Below are positions 49,912 through 58,008 of a stretch of DNA of 64,000 nt, one piece after another. The notes beneath the pieces are model-generated. The model searched no databases. It saw only the letters and a list, made by a program, of their open reading frames with translations, and was not told where the DNA came from. Source of the DNA: Pseudomonadota bacterium (GTDB lineage: Bacteria; Pseudomonadota; Gammaproteobacteria; Steroidobacterales; Steroidobacteraceae); the NCBI GenBank assembly GCA_016705325.1, contig JADIYJ010000015.1:57016-121015 (forward strand), read 5' to 3'. Numbering within the stretch: the first letter of the stretch is position 1; each line of letters begins with the position of its first letter. The position numbers were made by a program, and so were the translations under genes.

Positions 49912-50625
49912 ATGACCACGCCGCGCAAGGACAAGGACCGCAAGTCCGACGAAAACCCCACGATCGCGCAGAACAAGCGCGCGCGGTACGAGTATTTCAT
50001 CGAGGAGAAGCTCGAGGCAGGGCTCGCGCTGCAGGGCTGGGAAGTCAAGAGCCTGCGCGCCGGCAAGGCGCAGATCACCGAAGGCTACGTGATCATCAAG
50101 GATGGCGAGGCTTTCCTGATCGGCGCGCACATCACGCCGCTGCGTACCGTGTCGACGCACATCGTGGCGGACCCGACGCGCACCCGCAAACTGCTGCTCA
50201 ACCGCAGGGAACTCGACAGCCTGGTCGGCGCGGTGGAGCGCAAAGGCCACACCATCGTGCCGCTCGAGTTGTACTGGAGCCAGGGTAAGGTGAAGCTCGA
50301 AATCGGCGTGGCGAAAGGCAAGCAGGCGCACGACAAGCGCGATACAGAGAAAGACCGCGACTGGCAGCGGGAGAAGTCGCGCCTGCTGCGCAGGCGCTGG
50401 GGATGGGAGGGGAGGGGAGGGAGGCAGGGAGGAAGGCAGGAAGGCCTTCCTGCCCTTCCTCCTTCCCCCTTCCCCCCCCTTCCTGCCCTTCCTCCCCTTG
50501 CATTCCAGCGCTTTGGCCCTACACTGGGGGTGTTCACGGGGGCGACCGGTTTCGACGTGGGTCGCGAAACTCCATGTGCATGCCGAGGTGCAAGATACCT
50601 CGTTAAACCACTTGCAAACTATTAG
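49912..50625 (+). CDS. smpB: tmRNA-binding protein SmpB with an abnormal readthrough extension
   Basis: Residues 1-162 are normal SmpB: IAQNKRARYEYFIEEKLEAG, GWEVKSLRAGKAQITEGYV and the C-terminal DWQREKSRLLRRR. SmpB binds tmRNA and brings it to stalled ribosomes. The usual stop after the basic tail is missing. The frame continues for about 75 residues through repeat tract D (proline, leucine and glycine-rich) and into the ssrA gene, ending at a TAG at 50623, three bases before the tag sequence. No frame through the tract contains a stop. The extension may be real, may be removed by processing, or may reflect a wrong repeat length in the sequence. Confidence 0.92.
   Translation: MTTPRKDKDRKSDENPTIAQNKRARYEYFIEEKLEAGLALQGWEVKSLRAGKAQITEGYVIIKDGEAFLIGAHITPLRTVSTHIVADPTRTRKLLLNRRELDSLVGAVERKGHTIVPLELYWSQGKVKLEIGVAKGKQAHDKRDTEKDRDWQREKSRLLRRRWGWEGRGGRQGGRQEGLPALPPSPFPPLPALPPLAFQRFGPTLGVFTGATGFDVGRETPCACRGARYLVKPLANY
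50401..50500. repeat. Repeat tract D between smpB and ssrA, purine then pyrimidine
   Basis: Bases 50401-50444 are almost pure purine (GGAGG, GGAAGG, CAGG units) and 50445-50500 almost pure pyrimidine (CCTTCCTGCC, TTCCTCC units). The two parts meet in a near-perfect inverted repeat of about 16 bp (50429-50444 against 50445-50461, one bulged C). The right end TTCCTCCCCTTG resembles tract B. Confidence 0.9.
50498..50525 (+). promoter_or_regulatory. Promoter of ssrA
   Basis: TTGCAT at 50498-50503 and TACACT at 50520-50525 with 16 bases spacing form a good sigma-70 promoter. The -10 lies 12 bases before the likely mature tmRNA 5' end, leaving room for a short processed leader. The -35 touches the end of repeat tract D. 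Confidence 0.6.
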
Positions 50626-50892
50626 TTGCCAACGACGACAACTACGCTCTAGCGGCTTAATCCCGCTTAACCCCCGACTGGCGTGTGCTTGTGCATCCAG
50701 ACCCGGGGGACGCGCTCACAAGCTCGCGTGTCCAGTGTGCTGAGGGCTGGCTCGCTAAAACGTTCCTGAGCTGGTCGGTCATCTTCCCTGCCGCTTGGGT
50801 AGTGAACGACGAGAATCAAAAAGACGGCTAAGCATGTAGGTCCTGGAATGTAGGGCTTGCGGACGCGGGTTCGATTCCGCCCGGATGCACCG
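50538..50892 (+). ncRNA. ssrA: Transfer-messenger RNA (tmRNA)
   Basis: The 5' part GGGGGCGACCGGTTTCGACG is typical of tmRNA. The tag reading frame at 50628-50660 encodes ANDDNYALAA followed by TAA, the expected proteolysis tag. The 3' part holds the TpsiC-like GGACGCGGGTTCGATTCC. The end is irregular: after GATTCC one expects a T-stem CCCGC and an acceptor strand complementary to GGGGGCG followed by ACCA, but GCCCGGATGCACC is found. A lost C, a sequence error or a change made by the inserted element may explain this. Start chosen from promoter spacing; GGGGGTG at 50526 is the alternative. Confidence 0.9.
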
Positions 50893-51031
50893 AATCGGCC
50901 CGTTTCCCGGCCAGCCCAGTCTCTTTTCTCCGTTTACCCTGCGGGTAGTCGCGAGGCCGAACCCTGCGTTTACAAGGGCTTGGCGCGGCCTTTCTGTGGT
51001 CAACCATGGCCACCAATCGGCCGACAAACCT
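50893..51031. other. Left end of the ssrA element, no gene
   Basis: Open frames here run antisense into ssrA and are not genes. The region must hold the attachment site and the left end of the element. The partner attachment site is not in the window. Confidence 0.5.
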
Positions 51032-51475
51032 CTATGCATCGAACCTGTCAACCACCCGCCGCTGCTCGATCCAGTCCAGCGGCAGGGATTGCGCTGGAAC
51101 CAGATCAGGCTCATGCAGCGCGGCTGCGTGCCCGCCAGGATCGCCTGGATGATGGCCGGCTCCAGCAGGGTCAGGCGCAGCAGTTCGTTCACCGTCGAGT
51201 GGTGCAACCCTCACGCTGGGCGATGTCGGTGCCACTGGTCACCACGCCGTCGTCGAGTAACTGTTGCCAGTAGAAGGCCCGCGCCAACGCAACCAACATG
51301 GGGCTATCGAACTGGCCGCGTGCGGTCGGACTGGCGCTCTCCCCGCCTGGCCTGATCACCACCTTCGCACGCCGCGCTTGCGGATCTGCAGTGGGATGAA
51401 GGTCGAGAGTTTCACAGCGCCGCCGTCCATGCGCTGCTGCACGGTGGCCTCGCCCGATTGCCGTATCCGCGTCAT
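51032..51475 (-). pseudogene. Recombinase-associated HTH protein, three single-base frameshifts
   Basis: With one base restored at three places (near 51371, 51215 and 51085) the strand encodes about 148 residues: KLSTFIPLQIRKRGVRR, then LVALARAFYWQQLLDDG, then a helix-turn-helix region EGLHHSTVNELLRLTLLEPA and the end PLPLDWIEQRRVVDRFDA. Such small proteins commonly accompany serine recombinases of this type and may help them choose sites. Each break is in a short run of identical bases. The start overlaps the recombinase stop by 4 bases. Confidence 0.7.
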
Positions 51476-52814
51476 ACCGTCATCTCCACTTCGGCCAGTT
51501 CCGCGCCGATGCTGCCGGGGCGCAGTTCGTCGATTAGTTCCACCCAGCCGGCATCGCGCCAGAGGATCTCCAGCCCGTCGTCGCCGATCAGTACGCGCTC
51601 GATCAGCAGCTGTGCCAGGCGCCGTTGCTCGGCAGGAAACAGCGAGGGGCCAGACGGCGGCAAGCTGGCGCATCGGCATCACCACCCGTGCCTGGTCGAG
51701 ATCAAGGCCGCTTTCGCGTACCCGGTCCCAAGCTGCCTGCACGCTTTCCGGTGCGCGCAGCACCTCGCAGATCTGCTCCACTACCAAGGCCTCGATGGGC
51801 TCGGCCGGCAGGCTGCCGAAGTCGGAGGCGCCAGCCCCGTAGTGCCGGTCCTTGGCCGGTGTGTAGTAGCGGTAGCAACGGCCTTTCCTGACTGTGTGGG
51901 TCGATATCAACCGCTCCCCGCTGGTCGTGAACAGCAGGCCGCGCAGCAGCGGCAAGCCGCGCCCGTCGGTGGCGACCGCCGCGCGCCGTTCCTCGGCGGT
52001 CTGGGCCAGGACGTCATGGACGGCCTGCCATTGGACGCTGGTCAGGATCGGCGGATGCTGCCCCGGGTAGTAGCGCCCCTTGTGGACGATCTCACCGAGG
52101 TACATGCGGTTGTGCAGCAGCTTGTAGATCGACTGCTTGCAGAAGGTGCGGCCGGTCTTGGTGCGGATGCCTTCGGCCGCGTAGTTGCGCACCATGTGGG
52201 TGGTCGAGCGATCACGGGCGAAGTCCGCGAAGATGCGCCGCACCACCGCTGCCTCCGCCTCGTTGACGATGAGCAGGCGATTCTGCACGTCGTAGCCCAG
52301 CGGCAGCGGCCCACCCATCCACATTCCCTTGGCCTTGCTGGCGGCGATCTTGTCGCGGATGCGCTCGCCGGTGACCTCGCGCTCGAACTGGGCGAAGGAC
52401 AACAGCACGTTGAGCATCAGCCGTCCCATCGAGGTGGCCGAGTTGATCTGCTGGGTGACGGCGCTGAAGCTCACACCGATGGCGGTCGAACACTTCGACC
52501 ATCCGCGCAAAATCCGCCAGCGAGCGGGATAGCCGGTCGATCTTGTAGACCACCACGATGTCGATGCGGCCGGATTCGATATCGGCCAGCAGCCGTTTCA
52601 GCGCGGGCCGCTCCATGTTGCCGCCGGAGTAACCGCCGTCGTCGTAGTCGTCGGTAACGGCAATCCAGCCCTCATGGCCTTGGCTCTTGATGAAGGCGTG
52701 GCCGGCTTCCTTCTGCGCATCGATGGAGTTGAAGGACTGGTCCAGGCGTTCGTCGCTGGAGACCCGGCAGTAGACCGCGCAGCGCTTGGGCGAGGCCAGG
52801 ATAGCGGTGTTCAT
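51472..52814 (-). pseudogene. Serine recombinase of the ssrA element, two frameshifts
   Basis: The N-terminal resolvase domain shows CAVYCRVSSDERLDQSFNS with the catalytic serine, and DIVVVYKIDRLSRSLADF. After a frame change near 52482 follow VTQQINSATSMGRLMLNVL, FAQFEREVTGERIRDKI and KGMWMGGPLPLGYDV. The recombinase domain has KQSIYKLLHNRMYLGEIVHKG, followed by the zinc region. A second change near 51645 (four C instead of three) leads to FPAEQRRLAQLLIERVLIG. It should have inserted this element at ssrA. Start overlaps the DUF2924 gene by 4 bases. Confidence 0.85.
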
Positions 52815-53272
52815 CGTTTGCCTCCCTTGCCCGCTTTGAGCCCGAAGAACTTCGGCCCCGACCATTGCGTGCCAGTGATGTGGCGCGCCGCCGCCGACAG
52901 GCTCTTGAAGCGTTGGCCGTTGAGTTCGTAGAGACCGTCTGCGGTCACGGTCACCCGGTACTCGCGCTCGTCCCATTCGCGCACCAGCACCGTGCCGGGC
53001 ATCAGATGGCATTCGGTGCCGCGCCCGGCCTGCTGGATCTTCGAGAACTGCGCGCTGCGCTCCACCAGATAGCGACGCACGCCCGCCGGCAGTGGCCCAT
53101 ACGCTTGTTCCTGCAGCCGGTAGGCCAGGCGCGATTCCACGTAGTGGCGGTTGGTGTGGGCGAGACGGCGCGGGAAGTGCGCGTCCCACAGCGCCCAGAG
53201 GTCTTTCATGGGCATGCCGGGCAGCGCCGCCACCTGCGCGCTGATGCTGTCGTTCATTGCGGTATCGGTCAT
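52811..53272 (-). CDS. DUF2924-type protein accompanying the recombinase
   Basis: A 153-residue protein with the family pattern MKDLWALWDAHFPRRLAHTNRHYVESRLAYRLQEQAYG, described here as DLWALWDAHFPRR and YVESRLAYRLQEQ. The C-terminal part, GTVLVREWDEREYRVTVTAD and AARHITGTQWSGPKFFGL, looks like a small beta domain. Genes of this family lie directly before serine recombinases in many mobile elements; their action is unknown. It overlaps the recombinase start by 4 bases and is intact, unlike most neighbours. Confidence 0.85.
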   Translation of the reverse strand: MTDTAMNDSISAQVAALPGMPMKDLWALWDAHFPRRLAHTNRHYVESRLAYRLQEQAYGPLPAGVRRYLVERSAQFSKIQQAGRGTECHLMPGTVLVREWDEREYRVTVTADGLYELNGQRFKSLSAAARHITGTQWSGPKFFGLKAGKGGKR

Positions 53273-53342
53273 CGGGTTACTCCTGTGGTTGAGACAGATC
53301 GATGAACGCGCTGTGGCGGGCAGAAGCCAAGGTGAAACCCTC

Positions 53343-54185
53343 TCAGTGGGACGAAAGATCGGCGTCCAGCGCGGTACTGGCCACCTCCAGGGCCTCCAAC
53401 GGGATCTCGATCTCATACCGCCCCTGCTCCCGCGAGAATCCCGCCCGGTGCCGCGCCACTGCCGCCCTGGCAATCACGCCGATGAAGGCTGGCAACTGCT
53501 CCTGAAGTTCGATCTCGGCGACGATGGCCTGCGCGCCGTGATAGCTGCCGCGCGCCAGACGGATCTTGTCCGGCAAGGCGTCATGCTCGCTCTGCAGGGT
53601 CTGGATGCGCCGCGCCACTTCGTCGCGGGTGTGGCGGGTGGCGGTCAGTTCCGCGTGCAGTGAGGCCAGCGCCGCCGGGAGCGCGGTCAACTCACCGGCA
53701 TTGATCAGACGACTGGCGGCGGACTGGGTGTCGCTGGCGATCTGCTGCTCGACGGCCTCGATGCGGGCATCGAGCTGTGTCTGCAGCGTCCTGGCCTTGT
53801 GGATTCCTGGGCCAGTGCCGTGCGCCGGTCAGTCAGCGCCGCCATCTCGACGCGCGCTGCCTCCAACTGGGCGGGCGCCTGGACCTTTGCGCTTCAGCCG
53901 CGCGTGATCCTCGCGCAGCGGTACCAGATCCTGCTGCAGTTGTCGGGCGACGGCTTGAGCTGGTTCTTCTCGCGGAACAGGCGCTGCTCGGTGACCGACC
54001 AGTGTGTGGAACTCGAGCGCTTTTCGAGTTCGTGATAGGCGCGACGTTTGGCATCGGCCTCCTGCTGTGCGGTGTTGGCAGCGGTTTCTGCTCGTTGCAG
54101 CTGCTGGGTCAGCTCATCGAATTCACTGCGCAGGGTGTCGAGGTAACTGGTGGATGCCTGACGGCGTGAAGGGGTTCGATTTCAT
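53343..54185 (-). pseudogene. Coiled-coil protein, several frameshifts
   Basis: Joining three frames gives about 280 residues: MKSNPFTPSGIH, then SEFDELTQQLQRAETAANTA, EADAKRRAYHELEKRSSSTH, EMAALTDRRTALAQES, and finally RIEAVEQQIASDTQSAASRL in the intact C-terminal 115 residues (53343-53690). The whole is a long coiled coil with no catalytic motif. At least three single-base changes break it. It lies downstream of a divergent promoter region and upstream of the DUF2924 gene. Confidence 0.6.
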
Positions 54186-54526
54186 GGGCGGGCTCCTGAG
54201 GTTGGCATCGCCACGACACCATGTCGCAGCGACTGTTTCGCACTGACAAAATGGTCGCTGTCAGAGACTGGTTTGGTCGATCAGGGCGCAGCGGGTGAGC
54301 GCGGCATGTCGATGGCCAGATGCGGCCCGATTCGACCTCCGCGTGCTCGGAAATGAATTTGCAGCGACGTTCGAATCGCTTCGAGCCGATGCCAACGGCT
54401 GCGGTGTTTGACGCTCCGCGCGACATTGCTGCACCGGCTAACACCGCGAAGAATCCCGTTCATCCGGTGTCGCCGAGCCCCAGTTAGGGCCATTGCGGGC
54501 ACCGCCCACCGAACGGGAGTCTGCCC
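54186..54526. promoter_or_regulatory. Divergent promoter region of the ssrA element
   Basis: These 341 bases separate the leftward integration genes from the rightward replication genes. Open frames crossing it have no motif. Promoters for both directions must lie here. I see no perfect dyad longer than 7 bp. Confidence 0.5.
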
Positions 54527-54754
54527 ATGAAAGTCACCTTGCCACCCGCCGAACTGCTCAGCCCGCGCCAGCTCGCCGCGCGCTGGGGCTTGTCTGAAAA
54601 AACCCTCGAACGCTGGCGGATGCTCGGCACCGGACCGGCCTTCCTCAAACTCGGCAGCCGCGTGCTCTACAGCTTGACCGAGATCGAAGCGCACGAACGC
54701 GAACGCACCCGGCGCTGCACCGCCGGCGACCGTCCAAGTGAGGTGTGGGCATGA
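54527..54754 (+). CDS. AlpA/excisionase-type helix-turn-helix protein
   Basis: A 75-residue protein with the MerR-like fold of element regulators: ELLSPRQLAARWGLSEKTLERWRMLGTGPAFLKLGSRVLYSL, cut here to LAARWGLSEKTLERWR (recognition helices) and FLKLGSRVLYSLTEIEA. It is the first gene of the rightward operon and probably controls it or helps excision. Its stop overlaps the next ATG. The same type of gene opens the tRNA-fMet element at 3723. Confidence 0.85.
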   Translation: MKVTLPPAELLSPRQLAARWGLSEKTLERWRMLGTGPAFLKLGSRVLYSLTEIEAHERERTRRCTAGDRPSEVWA

Positions 54755-54999
54755 TGAACCGCCAGCAGCGCCGAGAGCGCGAACGGATGACGCGGCAACT
54801 GCGCGCCCACATCGCCCGACATGGCATCGAGCCCGTGCTCGACAAGATGTTCGGCCCCGGCAGCTGGCGTTACGACGCCGATGAGGAACTCTGGATCGTG
54901 CCCGACACCCAGCACACCGGACCGGGTCGATCCTACTTCTGCGTGCGCGCCAACGGTGACTGGTTCAAGGCGCGGCTCGACGGGGAGCACACGCAATGA
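54751..54999 (+). CDS. Small unknown protein of the replication operon
   Basis: An 82-residue protein: a basic N-terminal helix (NRQQRRERERMTRQLRAHIA) and a mixed C-terminal part with GSWRYDADEELWIVPDTQ and SYFCVRANGDWFKARL. No known domain. It is coupled to both neighbours by 4-base overlaps (ATGA). Intact frame. Confidence 0.6.
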   Translation: MMNRQQRRERERMTRQLRAHIARHGIEPVLDKMFGPGSWRYDADEELWIVPDTQHTGPGRSYFCVRANGDWFKARLDGEHTQ

Positions 55000-57136
55000 G
55001 CACCGTCGCCATAGACCCGGTCTGCGTTCCGCCCCATCCCTTCTTCGATTTCAACGACGCGCCCGACCGTATCGAGCGACGCCACGACAAGGACGAGCTG
55101 CGCGCCCGCCTGCTCGATCAGCTCGAAGCCGTGCTGATCTACCTGTTCCCGAACGGCAAGCGCCAGGGCACGCGCTTCCTGGTCGGCAATGTGCAAGGCG
55201 ATGCCGGCGACAGCCTGGTTATCGAACTCGAGGCCCGAAGCGCGGCATCTGGATTGATTTCGCCACCGGCGAATCCGGCGACGTGCTGGCACTGTGGGCG
55301 GCGGCGCGAGGGGTTTGCCGTGCCGCGCGATTTCGGGGAACTGCTGGATGATGTCGGCGATTGGCTGGTGGTGCCGACCTCGTTCATCCCGGCACCGGCC
55401 AAGTCGTCCGCCGCCCTGAGACGCTCGGCCCGCATACCGGGAAGTGGGATTACCGCAGGCGGATGGCGAACTGCTGGCCTGCGTGTATCGCTACGACACA
55501 CCCGAGGGGAAGCAATACCGGCCGTGGGATGTCGCCTCCCGCCAGACGCGGATGCCCGACCCGCGCCCGCTCTACCACCTGCCTGCAGTGGCGAAGGCCG
55601 ATACCGTCGTGCTGGTGGAGGGCGAGAAATGCGCCGAAGCGTTGATGCACATCGGAATCGTTGCCACGACTGCCATGGGTGGCGCCGCCACTGCCATCGA
55701 CAAAGACCGACTGGTCGCCGCTTGCAGGCAAGGGCGTCATCGTCTGGCCCGGATCATGACGAGGCCGGCGCCGCTATGCCGACGCGGTGATCCCGAAATT
55801 GCTGGCCATCGGGGCACGGGTCCGGCGCATCCACGTACCCGAGGACAAGCCGCAGAAGTGGGATGCCGCCGATGCCGTGGCCGAGGGCGCCGATGTTCAT
55901 TCTCTGCTGGCCAACGCGATCCCGGTCGCCAACGGTCAGTCCGCCAACCGTTCGAGATCACCCGGTGGCGGGCCCGCGAGCGCTTCACCGGCGAGCCGCA
56001 ACCCCGACGCTGGCTGATCGAAGGCGTGATCCCGCTCGCCCAGGCCGCGCTGGTGGCGGCCGGTGGCGGTGTCGGCAAGTCCTTCCTGCTGCTGGCGCTG
56101 GCCCGCGAGGTCGCGGCCTTTGACGGCGTCTGGGCCAATGCGCCCACCTTGTTCGGTGGCGTGCTCGCCGGCCACGGTGTGGCGATCTATGTCACCGCCG
56201 AGGACGACGCCATCGAGGTCCACAACCGCCTCAATGCGCTGGGGCCGATCCCGGACCGGCTCTATGTGCTGCCGTTGCCCGATGCCGGCGGCGCCGTGCC
56301 GCTGTTCGCGCCCGATCCGGCCACCAGAGGCCCCTCAACCACGCCGGCGTGGCTGGCGCTGGAGCAGCAACTGACCACCCTGGCCGGTCTGCGACTGATC
56401 ATCCTCGATCCGCTGCAGCCGCTGTGCGCGCTGGATCTGAACGTACCGGAGAATGCCCAGTTCGTCTGCTCCCGGCTGGCTGCGCTGGCCGCCAGCACCG
56501 GCGCCTCGGTAATCGTCTCGCACCACTTCGCCAAGCGCGAGGCCTCGACGCCGGAGCAGGCACGCGAAGCCATCCGGGGCACCGGCGGCCTGGTCGATGG
56601 GGTGCGCTCGGTCTACGCGCTGTGGAACCCGAAGGAGGATCAGGCCAAGGCGATCTGCAAGGCGGTTGGCCAAGCCCTTCGAGCGCGGCCGGGTGGTGAT
56701 GGGCGGCGTGGTCAAGGCCAATGGCCGCGCCAACCTGCGCGTGACCACCTTCTTGCGCGACAGCCGAGGCCTGCTGGTGGACCGCAGCGACGCTCTGGTC
56801 CGCGCCCGCCAGACCGACGTTGACCTGCTGCCCGATCTCAAAGCCGCCATTGCGCGGGCCGCCGCCGAAGGCAAGCCCTACACCAAGACCGGCGGCAACG
56901 GCGTCTACGAGCGCCGACACGAACTGCCCGAAGCCTTCCACGCCATCGGCAAGCACCGGCTGGCCGAATGGGTGGGCACGCTGCTCGACCGGGAGGAGCT
57001 GGTCATGGCCATGGTCGATGGCTCGAAGCTGGTGAAGTGGCTGGACGTGCCCGATGGCCCCATGGCCAGCGGCGAGGCCGCTTTCGTCACTGGGCACCTG
57101 AAGCGTGCGAGCCCGGGCCAGCAGGATCAGCCATGA
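54996..57136 (+). pseudogene. Toprim plus RecA-like replication protein, several frameshifts
   Basis: Parts in all three frames assemble into about 710 residues: an N-terminal region (PHPFFDFNDAPDRIE), a piece RGIWIDFATGESGDVLALW, the Toprim domain with VVLVEGEKCAEALMHIG and VIVWPDHDEAG, then a RecA-like helicase domain with Walker A AAGGGVGKSFLLLALA and Walker B LRLIILDPLQPLCAL. It ends with a C-terminal region containing YERRHELPEAFHAIGKHR. This is a RepA-type primase-helicase for element replication. At least five single-base indels interrupt it, while the pieces between them have no stop codons. Confidence 0.8.
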
Positions 57137-57339
57137 GCGTTCCCGGCACGGGCCTCCGTTCCCGGCTTCCCGCTTCCCGACCAGGGAACGCAGGGCCGGG
57201 CAGGAACCAAACCCAAGCACTGGCGAGGGTTTCCAGCGTTCCGACCAAGCTCCTTCCCGGATGCGGGTGGGAACGCTCAAACCCAGCAACGACGCCGCTT
57301 TCCCGGTTCCGGCGATTTCTCTCTAAAGAGAGAGGGTGA
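57133..57339 (+). CDS. Short ORF over repeat region, doubtful
   Basis: A 68-residue frame beginning MSVPGTGLRSRLPASRPG, overlapping the replication gene by 4 bases. It is rich in proline, arginine and serine, and its DNA is filled with CGTTCCC repeats in both directions. It is more likely the coding shadow of an iteron region than a protein gene. Confidence 0.25.
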   Translation: MSVPGTGLRSRLPASRPGNAGPGRNQTQALARVSSVPTKLLPGCGWERSNPATTPLSRFRRFLSKERG

Positions 57340-57392
57340 GCATTAGGAATGCTCACTCCATCGATACCAATGGCTGGCCGGACATGGGAACG
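57137..57392. repeat. CGTTCCC iteron-like repeats with two hairpins
   Basis: CGTTCC(C) or its complement occurs at 57138-57144, 57157-57163, 57184-57190, 57237-57242, 57269-57275 and 57386-57392, in both orientations. Two perfect hairpins stand next to each other: TCTCTCT/AGAGAGA at 57318-57333 and GTGAGCATT/AATGCTCAC at 57336-57356. This directly follows the replication gene and is a good candidate origin. Confidence 0.6.
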
Positions 57393-57473
57393 ATGCCCCG
57401 GCGAGACAGGCACGGGTCCTTCCTAGCCGCATTCGTATACGGGGGCGCAAGCGCGATGCTTGCCTACCGTCAG

Positions 57474-57511
57474 GGTGCAAACCGAGGTTTGCAGGGTTTG
57501 CGGTTTGCACC
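57474..57511. repeat. 11-bp inverted repeat with internal GGTTTGC copies
   Basis: GGTGCAAACCG at 57474-57484 and CGGTTTGCACC at 57501-57511 are perfectly complementary. Between them are two more GGTTTGC-like units. It lies in the gap between the replication gene and the regulator at 57676. Operator or part of the origin. Confidence 0.65.
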
Positions 57512-57627
57512 TGCCGGCCGTGACCCGCTCCAAAGGCGAACAGGGTAATCCTGTAGCCAATGAGGCAATGGCAGCGGCTGTTACCCCATTTCCTGTGCGC
57601 CGGGAAGATCACTGCTAGCGACAGATA

Positions 57628-57644
57628 CTATCCGCATCTGATAG
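57628..57644 (+). promoter_or_regulatory. Possible operator before the 57676 regulator
   Basis: CTATC at 57628-57632 and GATAG at 57640-57644 form a short dyad in an A/T-rich segment about 30 bases before the regulator start, where its promoter should be. The rest of the 57340-57675 gap holds only the repeats listed separately. Confidence 0.4.
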
Positions 57645-57675
57645 CATCCCGAAACCACATCGGGGAAATCGAAGC

Positions 57676-58008
57676 ATGCGCACAGTGATTGGCATCCGGC
57701 CGGCCAAATCCGGCCGTCGGACAGTCGATGACGCCAACGGCCCCACACCCACCGTCTGGTTCGATTCCTGGCGGCAGTTGGCCAGCCTGCTGTCGGACGA
57801 AAACCGCGCGCTGCTGCGCCTGATGCAGGAGCGGCAACCACGCACGGTGCTGGAGTTGGCCGAATGGTCAGGCCGCGCGGCCAGCAACCTGTCTCGCACC
57901 CTGCGTCACCTGGAGCGCCACGGCCTGGTCAAGATGCACCGCAGTTCGGACACCCGAGCCGTGCGTCCGGAGGCACTGGCCACCGAGTTCTTGATCGTGC
58001 TGGATTGA
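57676..58008 (+). CDS. Winged helix-turn-helix regulator (HVO_A0114-like)
   Basis: A 110-residue protein: DSWRQLASLLSDENRALLRLMQE, then the recognition part VLELAEWSGRAASNLSRTLRHLERHGLVKMHRS, given here as WSGRAASNLSRTLRHLE. This is the MarR/ArsR-like DNA-binding fold. It probably represses its own operon through the dyad upstream. Its stop shares a base with the next start (TGATG). Intact. Confidence 0.8.
   Translation: MRTVIGIRPAKSGRRTVDDANGPTPTVWFDSWRQLASLLSDENRALLRLMQERQPRTVLELAEWSGRAASNLSRTLRHLERHGLVKMHRSSDTRAVRPEALATEFLIVLD

Noticed and set aside
50779..51207. Minus-strand open frame of 142 codons
   Set aside because: The first third is the frame-shifted end of the recombinase-associated protein; the rest is antisense to ssrA. 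Annotated instead as part of the 51032-51475 gene.
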